A stretch of 64,000 bases of DNA from Caballeronia glebae (GCF_001545035.1 NZ_FCOJ02000003.1:160579-224578); one strand, 5' to 3'. Shown: positions 34,972 to 44,300, counted from the stretch's first letter. The notes: a model not told the origin generated them from the letters alone. Translations and numbers: made by a program.

Positions 34972-35768
34972 TATGCGAACTGCCGGTAGTTTTCGTCGAA
35001 GGTGCGCGCCGTCTTCTCGACAAGCGGACTAAACCGCAAGAGACGCCGCGCCCGCGCGGGCAAGGCGGCGAACACGTCGCGCGGCACGTCGATATGCACC
35101 TCGGGCCGGAAATACCACGCGCGGCTGTAGCCGATCACGACCATCGGACGCGGCTCGCCGATCAGATTCGGCGTGCCGCGATGCAGACCGCGAACATCGC
35201 GAATCATCACGTCGCCGACTTGCATTGGCACGCGCTCGGCGGCGAAACGTCCTGCGTTCAGGCCAGCCAGCGCTTCGTCACGCGACATGCGATGCGTGCC
35301 GCGCGTCGTTTCCAGCGGACCGTTGCGGTCGTCCACATCGACGAGCGGGAAATTGACCGCAAGCTGGAACGAAGGCGTTTCGGGCGCATCGTCGAACAGT
35401 GCGGGTGTATCGCGATGCCAGTCCTGGTACTCGGAGCCGGCAACCGGCGTATCGGTCGCGAGCTGGCACATCACCGGATCGCGACCGGCCACGCGCTCGA
35501 CGATGCCGACGATGTCTTCATCGCAAAAGATCGACGGGTCCGCGAATTCGCCTTCGAACGGCAGCGTCACGTAGTAGCGGCCCGGCCCGCGATTGCCGCT
35601 CTCCGACGCCTCGCGCGCCGCTTCGACATGCGGTTGCAGGAGCGGCGCAAACGCATCGCGCCACGCATCGAGCGTCGCACGCGGGAAATGGTCGCGCAGC
35701 AGCACGAATCCGTCTCGTTCGAACCCTTCGGCGAGCGCGTCTCGCGTGCTCTCGTCGTACTTGCCCAT
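34968..35768 (-). CDS. Phytanoyl-CoA dioxygenase-family Fe(II)/2-oxoglutarate oxygenase
   Basis: The 266-residue protein has the iron-binding facial triad visible as H-x-D in WHRDTPALF and a later H in GLHRGTPN, followed by the Arg of PRPMVVIGYSR that would hold 2-oxoglutarate. It belongs to the PhyH superfamily, which hydroxylates diverse small molecules. GAGGAG precedes the ATG at 35768 with good spacing. Its link to an epimerase, a LacI regulator and a sugar importer suggests a sugar-like or glycoside substrate; the reaction is not known. Confidence 0.82.
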   Translation of the reverse strand: MGKYDESTRDALAEGFERDGFVLLRDHFPRATLDAWRDAFAPLLQPHVEAAREASESGNRGPGRYYVTLPFEGEFADPSIFCDEDIVGIVERVAGRDPVMCQLATDTPVAGSEYQDWHRDTPALFDDAPETPSFQLAVNFPLVDVDDRNGPLETTRGTHRMSRDEALAGLNAGRFAAERVPMQVGDVMIRDVRGLHRGTPNLIGEPRPMVVIGYSRAWYFRPEVHIDVPRDVFAALPARARRLLRFSPLVEKTARTFDENYRQFAY

Positions 35769-35829
35769 GCGCGTTCTCCTCGTTGCGAGTGGAAAACAGA
35801 ATCGCACGCGTGTAATTCGTTCGTCAATA

Positions 35830-35842
35830 TTATTAGTAATAA
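35830..35842. promoter_or_regulatory. Candidate LacI operator 1
   Basis: TTATTAGTAATAA is a perfect palindrome about a central G, 61 bp upstream of the dioxygenase gene. It shares the TTATTA/TAATAA half-site with the other LacI-region palindromes. Confidence 0.45.
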
Positions 35843-35899
35843 CCAGTGAAAACCCTGAGCGAAAATGACCAATAAAGCCGTGCTTTCCGCGTCGTTCAT

Positions 35900-35913
35900 C
35901 ACTAATATTAGTG
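35900..35913. promoter_or_regulatory. Candidate LacI operator 2
   Basis: CACTAATATTAGTG is a perfect 14-bp palindrome, 65 bp upstream of the lacI start at 35979, between the divergent genes. Confidence 0.6.
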
Positions 35914-35978
35914 GCAAGTTTCTTCGGCCCGCGAGGCATGATTCGCGACGCATTCAGCCGCCCGACGCGGCACGCACA

Positions 35979-37067
35979 ATGAAAAAATCCACGCAACGCC
36001 GCCCGACGATGACCGACATCGCGAAGCTCACAGGAGTCTCGCAATCGACGGTCTCGCTCGTGCTGAACAACGCAAGCGGCGCGAAGTTTTCCGACACCAC
36101 GCGCGACAAGGTGCTGCGCGCCGCGCAAGACCTCGGCTATCGAATGACGCAGCGCGAACCCGTGGCCGCACTCGACAGTCAGCGCGAGCGCAATCTGATC
36201 GTCTATCTCGCCGATGAAATTTCGACGAGTCCGCATCCCGTGGTCAGCATCGACGGCGCGCGTGACGCCGCGTTCGCCAATGGGCGCATGCTCGCGGTGT
36301 ACTCGACGCACGGCAACGCGCAGATCGAGGCGCGCGTGCTCGACGCCACGCTCGGCAATCCGAACGTGCTCGGCGTGATTTACGCGACCGTCTACACACG
36401 CCGCGTCACGCTGCCGGCGGTGCTCGCCAAGGTGCCGACGGTGCTGCTCAACTGCTATACGAGTGATGGGAGCGTGTCTTCGGTCGTGCCGGCGGAAGTC
36501 GCGGGCGGCCACACCGCGACGGATCATCTGCTGGCCGCGGGGCACAAGCGCATCGGTTATATCAACGGCGAGCCGTGGCAGGATGCGGCGCGCGATCGCC
36601 TGAAGGGTTATCGGACCGCGCTCGCCACGGCCGATCTGCCGTTCGCGCCGGAACTCGTGCGCGAGGGCGACTGGAGCCCCGACACAGGCTTCGAGCAAAC
36701 GCTCTCGCTGATGCGCGAGCCGAATCCGCCGACCGCGATCTTCTGCGCCAACGACCTGATGGCGCTCGGCGCGATCGAGGCATTGAAGCAACTCGGCCTG
36801 CGCGTGCCCGACGACGTCTCGGTGCTCGGCTACGACGATCAGGAAATCGCGCGGCATACGCATCCGCCGCTTTCCACCGTCGTGCTGCCGAACTACGAGC
36901 TTGGCCGCTGGGCCGTCGAGACGCTGCTGCAGGAAGAAGAGAACCGCGCGGCGGGCGCACCCGTGCGGCGGCGCACCGTGAAGCTCGACGGACCGCTGAT
37001 CGAGCGCGGCTCGGTCGGGGAAAACAGCGAAGCAAAACAGTTGGCAATTAATAATATTAGCGATTGA
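35979..37067 (+). CDS. LacI-family transcriptional regulator
   Basis: The 362-residue protein has the LacI helix-turn-helix (MTDIAKLTGVSQSTVSLVLNN, about 11-31), a hinge helix region (DKVLRAAQDLGYRM) and a periplasmic-binding-protein-like effector domain (about 65-340). It should bind a sugar and regulate the divergent dioxygenase/epimerase and the downstream ytf-like genes. The ATG at 35979 begins the conserved part; an upstream ATG at 35865 overlaps operator 2 and is unlikely. Confidence 0.88.
   Translation: MKKSTQRRPTMTDIAKLTGVSQSTVSLVLNNASGAKFSDTTRDKVLRAAQDLGYRMTQREPVAALDSQRERNLIVYLADEISTSPHPVVSIDGARDAAFANGRMLAVYSTHGNAQIEARVLDATLGNPNVLGVIYATVYTRRVTLPAVLAKVPTVLLNCYTSDGSVSSVVPAEVAGGHTATDHLLAAGHKRIGYINGEPWQDAARDRLKGYRTALATADLPFAPELVREGDWSPDTGFEQTLSLMREPNPPTAIFCANDLMALGAIEALKQLGLRVPDDVSVLGYDDQEIARHTHPPLSTVVLPNYELGRWAVETLLQEEENRAAGAPVRRRTVKLDGPLIERGSVGENSEAKQLAINNISD
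37052..37059. promoter_or_regulatory. Candidate LacI operator 3 (TAATATTA core)
   Basis: TAATATTA, the core of operator 2, recurs inside the last codons of lacI, 131 bp before the binding-protein gene. It could control the downstream transporter. Confidence 0.35.
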
Positions 37068-37190
37068 CGGTTAATAAAACGCGATGAAATAATCGCCGCA
37101 GTTCGCAGTATCTACTCTCGCAGCAGGCAGACCGGGCAACACAAGCATCGGCGTCATTAGAAAAAGGCAAACCATCCATTGGAGGAAGAC

Positions 37191-38198
37191 ATGCTGTCGC
37201 TAGAGAAGAAAACGCGCCTGGGCCTGCGCCCGCTCGCTGCCGCACTCACCGTATTGACGCTCGCGGTCGGCTTCACCGCCGCCCATGCCGCCGATGACGG
37301 CTTGCCGAAGATCGCGAACAAGAAGCCGTTGAAGGTCGGCTTCGCGCAGACCGAGAGCAATAATCCGTGGCGTCTCGCGGAAACGAAGAGCTTCAAGGAC
37401 ATCGCGGCGAAATGCGGTTGGCAGATGGTCATGACCGACGCCAACAGCTCGGCCGCCAAGCAGGTTTCGGACATCCAGAGCATGATCGCGCAGCACGTCG
37501 ATCTGCTCGTCTTCCCGCCGCGCGAGGAAAAGCCGCTCGTGCCCGTCGTGATGCAGGCGAAGAAAGCGGGCATTCCCGTGATTCTCGTCGACCGCAACAT
37601 CGACCAGTCGATGGCGAAAGCGGGCAAGGACTACATCACGTTCATCGGCTCGGACTTCATCGATCAAGGTCAGCGCGCCGCCGACTGGCTCGTGAAGGCG
37701 ACCAACGGAAAGGCCACCATCATCGAACTGGAAGGCTCGACGGGCGCCTCCGCCGCGAACGATCGCAAGAAGGGCTTCGACGACGTGATCGCGAAGAATT
37801 CGGGCATGAAGATCGTCGCGTCGCAAAGCGGCGACTTCGCGCGCGACAAGGGCCGTCAGGTGATGGAGACGCTGCTGCAGGCGCATCCCGACGTGACCGC
37901 GGTCTACGCGCACAACGACGAAATGGCGCTCGGCGCGATCGCCGCGATCAAGGCCGCGGGCAAGCAGCCGGGCAAGGACATCGTTCTCGTGACGATCGAC
38001 GGCACCAAGGGCGGCCTCGAAGCGATCAAGGCGGGCGAACTCGGCGCGAGCGTGCAGTCGAGCCCGTTCTTCGGCCCGCTCGCATGCGATGTCGCGCAGA
38101 AGTACGCGAAGGGCGAAACGGTTCCGCCGTGGGTGAAGGTCTCGGACCGCTTCTACGACAAGAGCAACGTCGACGCAAGCATGCAGTACGGGTACTGA
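37191..38198 (+). CDS. ytfQ: YtfQ-like sugar-binding protein of ABC transporter
   Basis: The 335-residue protein has a Sec signal (cleavage after AHA near 37) and the YtfQ pattern: LKVGFAQTESNNPWRLAETKSF, IPVILVDRNID, GASAANDRKKGF, SQSGDFARDKG and VYAHNDEM. YtfQ of Escherichia coli binds galactofuranose, so a furanose sugar is the likely ligand, though the exact sugar may differ. GGAGG lies six bases before the ATG at 37191. A hairpin terminator separates it from the ATPase gene, which would raise its level relative to the rest. Confidence 0.82.
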   Translation: MLSLEKKTRLGLRPLAAALTVLTLAVGFTAAHAADDGLPKIANKKPLKVGFAQTESNNPWRLAETKSFKDIAAKCGWQMVMTDANSSAAKQVSDIQSMIAQHVDLLVFPPREEKPLVPVVMQAKKAGIPVILVDRNIDQSMAKAGKDYITFIGSDFIDQGQRAADWLVKATNGKATIIELEGSTGASAANDRKKGFDDVIAKNSGMKIVASQSGDFARDKGRQVMETLLQAHPDVTAVYAHNDEMALGAIAAIKAAGKQPGKDIVLVTIDGTKGGLEAIKAGELGASVQSSPFFGPLACDVAQKYAKGETVPPWVKVSDRFYDKSNVDASMQYGY

Positions 38199-38214
38199 GC
38201 GAAGTGTGTGACTT

Positions 38215-38245
38215 GCGGGCGCCTGAACGAAGGCGCTCGCTTTTT
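38215..38245 (+). terminator. Intercistronic hairpin with T-tract (partial terminator)
   Basis: GCGGGCGCCT (38215-38224) pairs with AGGCGCTCGC (38231-38240) through ten pairs including one G-U, then TTTTT. It lies between ytfQ and the ATPase gene within the same operon, so it probably acts as an attenuator. Confidence 0.75.
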
Positions 38246-38265
38246 CATTTCGACGGACATCACGC

Positions 38266-39834
38266 ATGGCTCAGACTCCCCTTCTCGACATGCAGGACAT
38301 CGACATCGCGTTCGGCGGTGTCGCGGCGCTCAAGCGCGCGCGCCTGACCGTCGCGGCGGGCGAAGTGCACGCGCTCATCGGCCAGAACGGCGCGGGCAAA
38401 TCCACGCTCATCAAGATTCTCACCGGCGCGTATCGCAAGAGCGCGGGCACTATTCGTTTCGATGGCCGCGAGATCGATTTCCGCACGCCGAAGGAAGCGC
38501 GTGAAGCGGGCATCAGCACGATCTATCAGGAGATCAATCTCGTACCGTTTCGCTCGGTCGCGGAGAATATCTTTCTCGGACGCGAGCCGCGCCGTTTCGG
38601 TCTCATCGACTGGAAGACGGTTCAACGTCGCGCGAGCGAACTGCTCGAATCGTTCGGATTACGAATCGATGTAAAGAAACCCGTGCGCGAATTCTCCACC
38701 GCGATCCAGCAGATGGTCGCGCTCGCCCGCGCGGTTTCCTCGGATGCGAAGATGGTCATCATGGACGAATCGACGTCCTCGCTCGACGAGCGCGAAGTGG
38801 AACTGCTTTTCACCGTCGTGCGCCGTCTGCGCGACGATGGGCGCGCGGTCATCTTCGTGTCGCATCGGCTCGACGAACTGTATGCGCTGTGCGATCGCGT
38901 CACCGTGATGCGCGACGGGCAGACCGTCGCCGAAAACGCGATGCAGGACATGGACAAGCTCAAGCTCGTCACGACGATGCTCGGCCGCACGCTCGCCGCC
39001 GTCGTGCACGAGGACAGCGCGGTGAAGGAAGCGAATCTCGCGAAGCGTGGCCCAGTCGCGCTGGCGGCGCAAGGGCTCGCGGCGGGCGCGAAGGTCACGG
39101 ACGTATCGCTCGATGTCCACGCGGGCGAGGCGGTCGGCCTCGCGGGTCTGCTCGGCTCGGGCCGCACGGAGACGATGCGCCTGCTCTTCGGCGCGGACCG
39201 TCCCGCGAAGGGCGCGCTTTCCATCGGCGGCGAGCGCGCCGCGTTCAAGTCGCCGAAAGATGCCATCGCGCGCGGCGTCGCGTATCTGACCGAGGATCGC
39301 AAAGCGGAAGGCATCGTGCCGGAGCTTTCGGTGCGCGACAACCTCACGCTCGTCTGCCTGCCTGCGTTGACGAAGCGCGGCGTGGTCGATGTCGCGAAGC
39401 AGCGCGAGATCGTCGATGGTTTCATCGAGTCGCTCGGCATCAAGCTGCGCTCGCCCGATCAGCCGATACGCGAGCTGTCGGGCGGCAATCAGCAGAAGGT
39501 CTTGCTCGCGCGCTGGCTCGCGACGCACCCGCGCGTTCTGCTGCTTGACGAACCCACGCGCGGCATCGACGTGGGCGCGAAAGCCGACGTCGCGAAGATC
39601 GTGCGCGAGTTACGCGACGCGGGACTGGCGGTGCTGCTGTCCGCATCGGAACTGGAAGAACTCACGGCCGTGGCCGATCGCGCGGTCGTGATCCGCGACG
39701 GCGAAACGGTCGCGCAACTCGATGGCGCGCAGATGAACGAGACGTCGATCATGGACGCGATCGCGTACGGCGCGGGCGAACGCTCGGCGCTGGTCGAAGC
39801 GGTGCAATCGACGGCGCGAGGAAGCGAACGATGA
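38266..39834 (+). CDS. ytfR: YtfR-like sugar ABC transporter ATPase (two ATPase domains)
   Basis: The 522-residue protein has two ABC domains, as in RbsA/YtfR. The first has Walker A GQNGAGKST and signature-like FSTAIQQMV, with Walker B MVIMDESTSSLD. The second begins near 255 with the degenerate GLLGSGRTE and has LSGGNQQKVLLARWL. It overlaps the next permease gene by ATGA. It powers furanose uptake with the two permeases. Confidence 0.87.
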   Translation: MAQTPLLDMQDIDIAFGGVAALKRARLTVAAGEVHALIGQNGAGKSTLIKILTGAYRKSAGTIRFDGREIDFRTPKEAREAGISTIYQEINLVPFRSVAENIFLGREPRRFGLIDWKTVQRRASELLESFGLRIDVKKPVREFSTAIQQMVALARAVSSDAKMVIMDESTSSLDEREVELLFTVVRRLRDDGRAVIFVSHRLDELYALCDRVTVMRDGQTVAENAMQDMDKLKLVTTMLGRTLAAVVHEDSAVKEANLAKRGPVALAAQGLAAGAKVTDVSLDVHAGEAVGLAGLLGSGRTETMRLLFGADRPAKGALSIGGERAAFKSPKDAIARGVAYLTEDRKAEGIVPELSVRDNLTLVCLPALTKRGVVDVAKQREIVDGFIESLGIKLRSPDQPIRELSGGNQQKVLLARWLATHPRVLLLDEPTRGIDVGAKADVAKIVRELRDAGLAVLLSASELEELTAVADRAVVIRDGETVAQLDGAQMNETSIMDAIAYGAGERSALVEAVQSTARGSER

Positions 39835-40814
39835 TCGACAAGACGCAACCCGCCGCCTCTCTGACGCAAACGCCGCCCGTGAAGAAAAAGCGCGGCGTGG
39901 CGATTCAGCGCGAAGTCGCCGTGCTGCTCGCGATGATCGTGTTCAATCTGATCTTCACGCAGCACTTCGTTTCGCTGCAGACGTTCAACGTGAATCTCAC
40001 GCAGGTGGTGACGATCGTGATCGTCGGAATCGGCATGACGCTCGTCGTCGCGACGGGCGGCATCGACTTGTCCGTGGGCGCTTCGATGGCGATAGCCGGT
40101 GCGCTCGCGCCAATGCTCTTCATGAACATCGCGGGACCGCTCGGGCTCGTGCTCGCCTTCACGCTACCGATCGTGGCCGCCGCCGCGTGCGGCGTCTTCA
40201 ACGGCTTTCTCGTGACGAGGCTGAACGTGCAGCCGATCGTCGCGACGCTCGTGCTCTTCATCGCGGGACGCGGCATCGCGCAAGTGGTCACGGACGGCAG
40301 CCTGCAGGCGTTCACCAATCCGGCGTTTCAATGGATCGCGCTCGGCAAGGTCGCGGGCGTGCCCTTCCAGATTCTCCTGATGCTCGCGCTCGTCGCGTTC
40401 TTCACGTGGATCGTGCGCAAGACGTTGTTCGGCAAGTTTCTGCTCGTCACCGGCGGCAACGAAGAGGCCGCGTATCTCTCGGGCATTCCGACCGCGCGCG
40501 TGAAGATGATCGCGTACACGGTGTGCGCGGCGCTCGCCGGACTGGCCGGCCTGATTTCGATCTCGGTGAATTCGTCGTCGGATGCGAACGTCGTCGGTCT
40601 CGGCGTGGAGCTCGATGCGATCGCGGCGGTGGCGGTCGGCGGCACCGCGCTGACCGGCGGCAAGGCGTACATCACGGGCACGCTGATCGGCGCGCTCATC
40701 ATCCAGTTGCTGCGCTATACCTTGCTCGCGCACGGCATTCCGGATGCGGCAGCGCTCGTCCTGAAGGCCGCGATCATCATCGTCGCGGTGTACGTGCAAC
40801 GCAAGCGGGGCTGA
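39831..40814 (+). CDS. ytfT: YtfT-like sugar ABC permease
   Basis: The 327-residue protein is a membrane permease of the CUT2 type with about nine to ten hydrophobic segments and the TGGIDLSVGAS motif after the third. It overlaps the ATPase gene (ATGA at 39831-39834), so production is coupled. Together with the next gene it forms the heteromeric channel used by YtfQRT-YjfF systems, in which two different permeases are present. Confidence 0.85.
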   Translation: MIDKTQPAASLTQTPPVKKKRGVAIQREVAVLLAMIVFNLIFTQHFVSLQTFNVNLTQVVTIVIVGIGMTLVVATGGIDLSVGASMAIAGALAPMLFMNIAGPLGLVLAFTLPIVAAAACGVFNGFLVTRLNVQPIVATLVLFIAGRGIAQVVTDGSLQAFTNPAFQWIALGKVAGVPFQILLMLALVAFFTWIVRKTLFGKFLLVTGGNEEAAYLSGIPTARVKMIAYTVCAALAGLAGLISISVNSSSDANVVGLGVELDAIAAVAVGGTALTGGKAYITGTLIGALIIQLLRYTLLAHGIPDAAALVLKAAIIIVAVYVQRKRG

Positions 40815-40822
40815 ACATCGAC

Positions 40823-41776
40823 ATGAAAAAGAACTTGCCGATTCTCATCGCGCTCGCGGCGCTGCTCGTGCTCGGCGTCACGCGTTACGAGCATTTCGCG
40901 GACGCGTACAACATCACGTCGTTCTGGCGCTACAACTCGATGTTCCTGCTGATATCGATCGGCATGGCGTTCGTCATCATCACGGGCGGCATCGATCTGT
41001 CGGTTGGCGCGGTCGCCGCGCTGGCGAGCGTGGTGTCGGCGCTCGCGAGTTCGCACGGCGCACTGGCCGCCGTGCTTGCCGGCTCGCTCGCCGGACTCGC
41101 GGTGGGCGTGCTGAACGGACTCGTCATCACGCATATGCGAATTCTGCCGTTCATCGTCACGCTCGCGACGAGTCTCGGCGCGCATGGCCTCGCGTTGCTG
41201 CTCGGGCACAACGACGCGGTGGGCATTTCGTCGGATTCGAACTTCGCCGCCTTCGGCCAGGGCGATCTGCTAGGCCTGCCGATTCCCGGGATCGTGTCGG
41301 CCGTGGCTGCGCTGCTCGGATGGATCGCGCTGCGCAGTTCGCGCTTCGGGCGGCATGCGCTCGCCATCGGCGGGAGCGAGGAAGCGTCGCGTCTGATGGG
41401 CTTGAACGTGGATCGCACGCTCGTTTTCGTGTATGCGGTGAGCGGCCTGCTCGCGGGCATCGCCGGCGCGATCCTCGCGGCCCAGTTCGGCGCGGGGCAG
41501 CCGAACGAAGGCGTCGGCTGGGAGTTGTTCGCGATTTCCGCGGTCGTGCTCGGCGGCACGCGTCTGACGGGCGGCGACGGGTCCATCGCGATGACCATTG
41601 CCGGCGTCGCGCTGCTCGGGCTCGTGTTCAATCTGCTGAACTTCGAGAACGGGCTCGGGTATATCTCGCTTTCCGCTTACTGGCAATCGGTGATTCGCGG
41701 CGCGTTCCTGCTGCTCGTGATTGTGTTGCAGGCGCGGGTGTTGAGCGGGAAGAGAGCGGTGAAAGTGGCGCATTGA
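40823..41776 (+). CDS. yjfF: YjfF-like sugar ABC permease
   Basis: The 317-residue permease again carries ITGGIDLSVGAV, as in the upstream permease, and about nine hydrophobic helices. The ATG at 40823 lies eight bases after the ytfT stop. Two distinct CUT2 permeases with one double ATPase and a YtfQ-like binding protein reproduce the galactofuranose importer layout. I see no terminator immediately after it. Confidence 0.85.
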   Translation: MKKNLPILIALAALLVLGVTRYEHFADAYNITSFWRYNSMFLLISIGMAFVIITGGIDLSVGAVAALASVVSALASSHGALAAVLAGSLAGLAVGVLNGLVITHMRILPFIVTLATSLGAHGLALLLGHNDAVGISSDSNFAAFGQGDLLGLPIPGIVSAVAALLGWIALRSSRFGRHALAIGGSEEASRLMGLNVDRTLVFVYAVSGLLAGIAGAILAAQFGAGQPNEGVGWELFAISAVVLGGTRLTGGDGSIAMTIAGVALLGLVFNLLNFENGLGYISLSAYWQSVIRGAFLLLVIVLQARVLSGKRAVKVAH

Positions 41777-41924
41777 GATCGCTTCGCTCGTTTCCGTAGC
41801 CCCGCCTCACGTTTACCCGCCTTCTCCTCGCGCGCCCGGCCAATTAAGAAATATCCGATAGAGCCGGAAGCCCGTAGAAACTTAGCATGCCCAACTTCTA
41901 ATAAGAATGAAAGGAACTAAGGGC

Positions 41925-43730
41925 ATGGTTCGATACACGAGATGGCCGGTCAGCGCGCCCGGCATCCGCAACATTGCACTGAGCGTCTTGTCCGCAGCGG
42001 TTCTGAGCGCGTGCGGTGGCGGCGGCGGAGGCGGTTCGGATAACGGCGGCGTCGTCAACAACAACAGCGGTGCCGGAGGCGGAAGCAATACAGCGGCGGG
42101 CGGCGATTCCGGCGGCAGCACGCCGACGCCGGTCAAGAAATCGGGGACGGTCACGGGCAGGGTCAGCTATGACTTCGTTCCCACCGTCACGAGCGCCGCC
42201 GCGAGCGGCGACCTGAAGGCGAGACTCGACTATGGCCGCACCTATCGGCGTCCGGTGCGCAGCGCACTCGTCGAAATCATGTCCGAAGACGGCGCGACGG
42301 TCATCGGCAAGACCTTCACGAACGAAGCCGGCGTCTATTCGATCGACGTGCCGGCGGATACGCGCGTCTACGTTCGCGTGACGGCTCAGGGCATGTCGGG
42401 CGCGGATGGCGCACCCGATTATCTGATCAAGGTTCGCGACAACACCGCGCCCGAGTACCGGCGCGCCCCGAGCAGCGCCCCGCTTTATTCGATACGCGGC
42501 GATGCCTTCACAACCGCGACGAGCGGCTCGCAGGCCGAACTGAATGCCGCATCCGGCTGGACCGGCAACGGCTACGGCGCGGCGCGTTCGGCTGCGCCGT
42601 TCGCCATCCTGGACCAGCTCGTGACGGCCGCGCAGAAAATGCACGACGTCGCGCCCGAGGTCGCGCTTCCCGCGCTCAACGTCTATTGGAGCGTGAACAA
42701 TCGCCCCGGCGACGGCGACATCGCGAATGGCCTGATCCGCAGCAGCCACTACGATCCCAATGCCTCGACCAAAGGCCTCTACCTGCTCGGCGCCGAAAAC
42801 GTCGATACCGACGAATACGACGCGAGCGTGGTCGTGCATGAGTTCGGCCACTATTTCGAATACGCGCTTTCCCGCTCCGACAGCTTCGGCGGCAGCCACT
42901 ATCAGGGCGACGCGCTCGACATGAGCGTTGCGTTCAGCGAAGCCTTCGGCAATGCGTTTTCTTCGATGGTTCGCGATTCGCCGATCTACTCGGACACCAT
43001 GGGCGCGCTTCAGAGCGAAGACGGCTTCGGTTTCGATCTCGATACGCCATCGAACGTCTGGTCATTCCCGGCATGGTTCGACGAGACCGCACTCGGCAAT
43101 GCGTTGTACGGCTTGTACAAGTCGCCGGATATCGGCTTCGCGCCGATTTATCGGGCCATGTTGAACGGTCAGAAGAACACGCCCGCGTTCACCAGCATCT
43201 TCTCGTTCGCGACGGCGCTGCGGCCCCTTGTCGGCGATGCGGGAAAAGCGGCGCTGGACGCCTCGCTATCGAAGGTTCAGGTGAATGGCGGCACGCTTCT
43301 CGACGCATGGGGAACCGCGACCGTCAAGGGCAACTGGGACCCGACGCCCGTCGACTCTGCGATCCTGCCCATCTACGCGGCGCTCAAGCCGGGCGGAAGT
43401 GCATCGTCATGCACCACGACGATTTTTGGCGGCGGCAACAAGCTTGGCAATTTCGGCCATCTGCGTCTGACCATTCCGGCGACGGGCGTCTATAAGCTGA
43501 CACTTTCGCCGCAGTCGGGAGGTCCCGCGATCGGCGACTACGCGATCACCGCCTATAACGCGGGCGCAAAGATCTCGCCCGCTTTCACGAGCGCGGGCTC
43601 GTCCACGTACACCTTCCTCGCGGCGGGCGATTACGCCGCCTACGCAGCGCCCCGAAGCAACAGCGATTTCAACGCCGCTCGAACGAATTCCGCCGGTTGC
43701 GTGAATGTGTCGTTGCAAGCCGGTATGTGA
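41925..43730 (+). CDS. Lipoprotein with gluzincin-type metallopeptidase domain
   Basis: The ~601-residue product has a lipoprotein signal with lipobox LSAC at about 27-30 followed by Gly-rich and Ser/Asn/Gly linkers (to ~75). A β-sandwich carboxypeptidase-regulatory-like module follows (about 75-155). The zinc motif HEFGH lies near 305-309, and 30 residues later comes SEAFGN, whose Glu fits the third ligand of gluzincins. The C-terminal ~100 residues look β-rich. Start choice: ATG 41925 has AAAGGAA upstream, whereas 41907 lacks one. A surface or periplasmic peptidase is inferred; no close family is recognised. Confidence 0.7.
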   Translation: MVRYTRWPVSAPGIRNIALSVLSAAVLSACGGGGGGGSDNGGVVNNNSGAGGGSNTAAGGDSGGSTPTPVKKSGTVTGRVSYDFVPTVTSAAASGDLKARLDYGRTYRRPVRSALVEIMSEDGATVIGKTFTNEAGVYSIDVPADTRVYVRVTAQGMSGADGAPDYLIKVRDNTAPEYRRAPSSAPLYSIRGDAFTTATSGSQAELNAASGWTGNGYGAARSAAPFAILDQLVTAAQKMHDVAPEVALPALNVYWSVNNRPGDGDIANGLIRSSHYDPNASTKGLYLLGAENVDTDEYDASVVVHEFGHYFEYALSRSDSFGGSHYQGDALDMSVAFSEAFGNAFSSMVRDSPIYSDTMGALQSEDGFGFDLDTPSNVWSFPAWFDETALGNALYGLYKSPDIGFAPIYRAMLNGQKNTPAFTSIFSFATALRPLVGDAGKAALDASLSKVQVNGGTLLDAWGTATVKGNWDPTPVDSAILPIYAALKPGGSASSCTTTIFGGGNKLGNFGHLRLTIPATGVYKLTLSPQSGGPAIGDYAITAYNAGAKISPAFTSAGSSTYTFLAAGDYAAYAAPRSNSDFNAARTNSAGCVNVSLQAGM

Positions 43731-43745
43731 TAACAGGAGTATCCA

Positions 43746-44231
43746 ATGAAATTCACGAATCTCATTCTCGCCGCCGTTCTGATGCTCGGCGGCTCGCTCG
43801 CCGTGGCGCAGACCAATCCGGCGAGCGGCGCCTTCGGACGTGATCCGGGCGCCCTGAGCATCAAGGCAACGGCGCCCGCGCAAGGCGCTCCCGATACAGC
43901 GGTGAACGTACAGCTCGACTACACCGGACTGCCGCAAGCCGGCGTCGCCGTGAAGTATCGGACCGAGGGCGCGTTGACGATCCTCGGTTCCGCGAGCCGG
44001 CACATGACGCCGGATGGCGCGGGATCGGCGCAGGACACCGTCGTCGTCCGGGCAGCGTCGGCGGGCGTGTATTTCCTGAACGTCTTCGCGACGATCAAGG
44101 GCGCGACGAAAGTCGTCTCGGTTCCGGTCACGATAGGCAGCGCCATGCTCAAGCCGCGCGCGGCGAGTTCGGTCGCCACACCGGGCGGCGAGCGCGTCAT
44201 CGAAATGCCGGCGCAACAGACGGTGCAATAA
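43746..44231 (+). CDS. Secreted β-rich protein, partner of the lipoprotein gene
   Basis: The 161-residue protein has a signal peptide (MKFTNLILAAVLMLGGSLAVA, cleavage near 21) and a single Ig-like or β-sandwich region (about 40-130) with regular hydrophobic strands such as AVNVQLDY and VSVPVTIG. AGGAG precedes the ATG. It lies 15 bp after the metallopeptidase-like lipoprotein gene, so the two are likely made together, perhaps as enzyme and ligand. The function is unknown. Confidence 0.65.
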   Translation: MKFTNLILAAVLMLGGSLAVAQTNPASGAFGRDPGALSIKATAPAQGAPDTAVNVQLDYTGLPQAGVAVKYRTEGALTILGSASRHMTPDGAGSAQDTVVVRAASAGVYFLNVFATIKGATKVVSVPVTIGSAMLKPRAASSVATPGGERVIEMPAQQTVQ

Positions 44232-44300
44232 GCGAGCGACGCGGGAGGCGCGGTTCGGCATCCCGCGTGGCCGCGAACCGTTGCTTCATCATGCATACGG

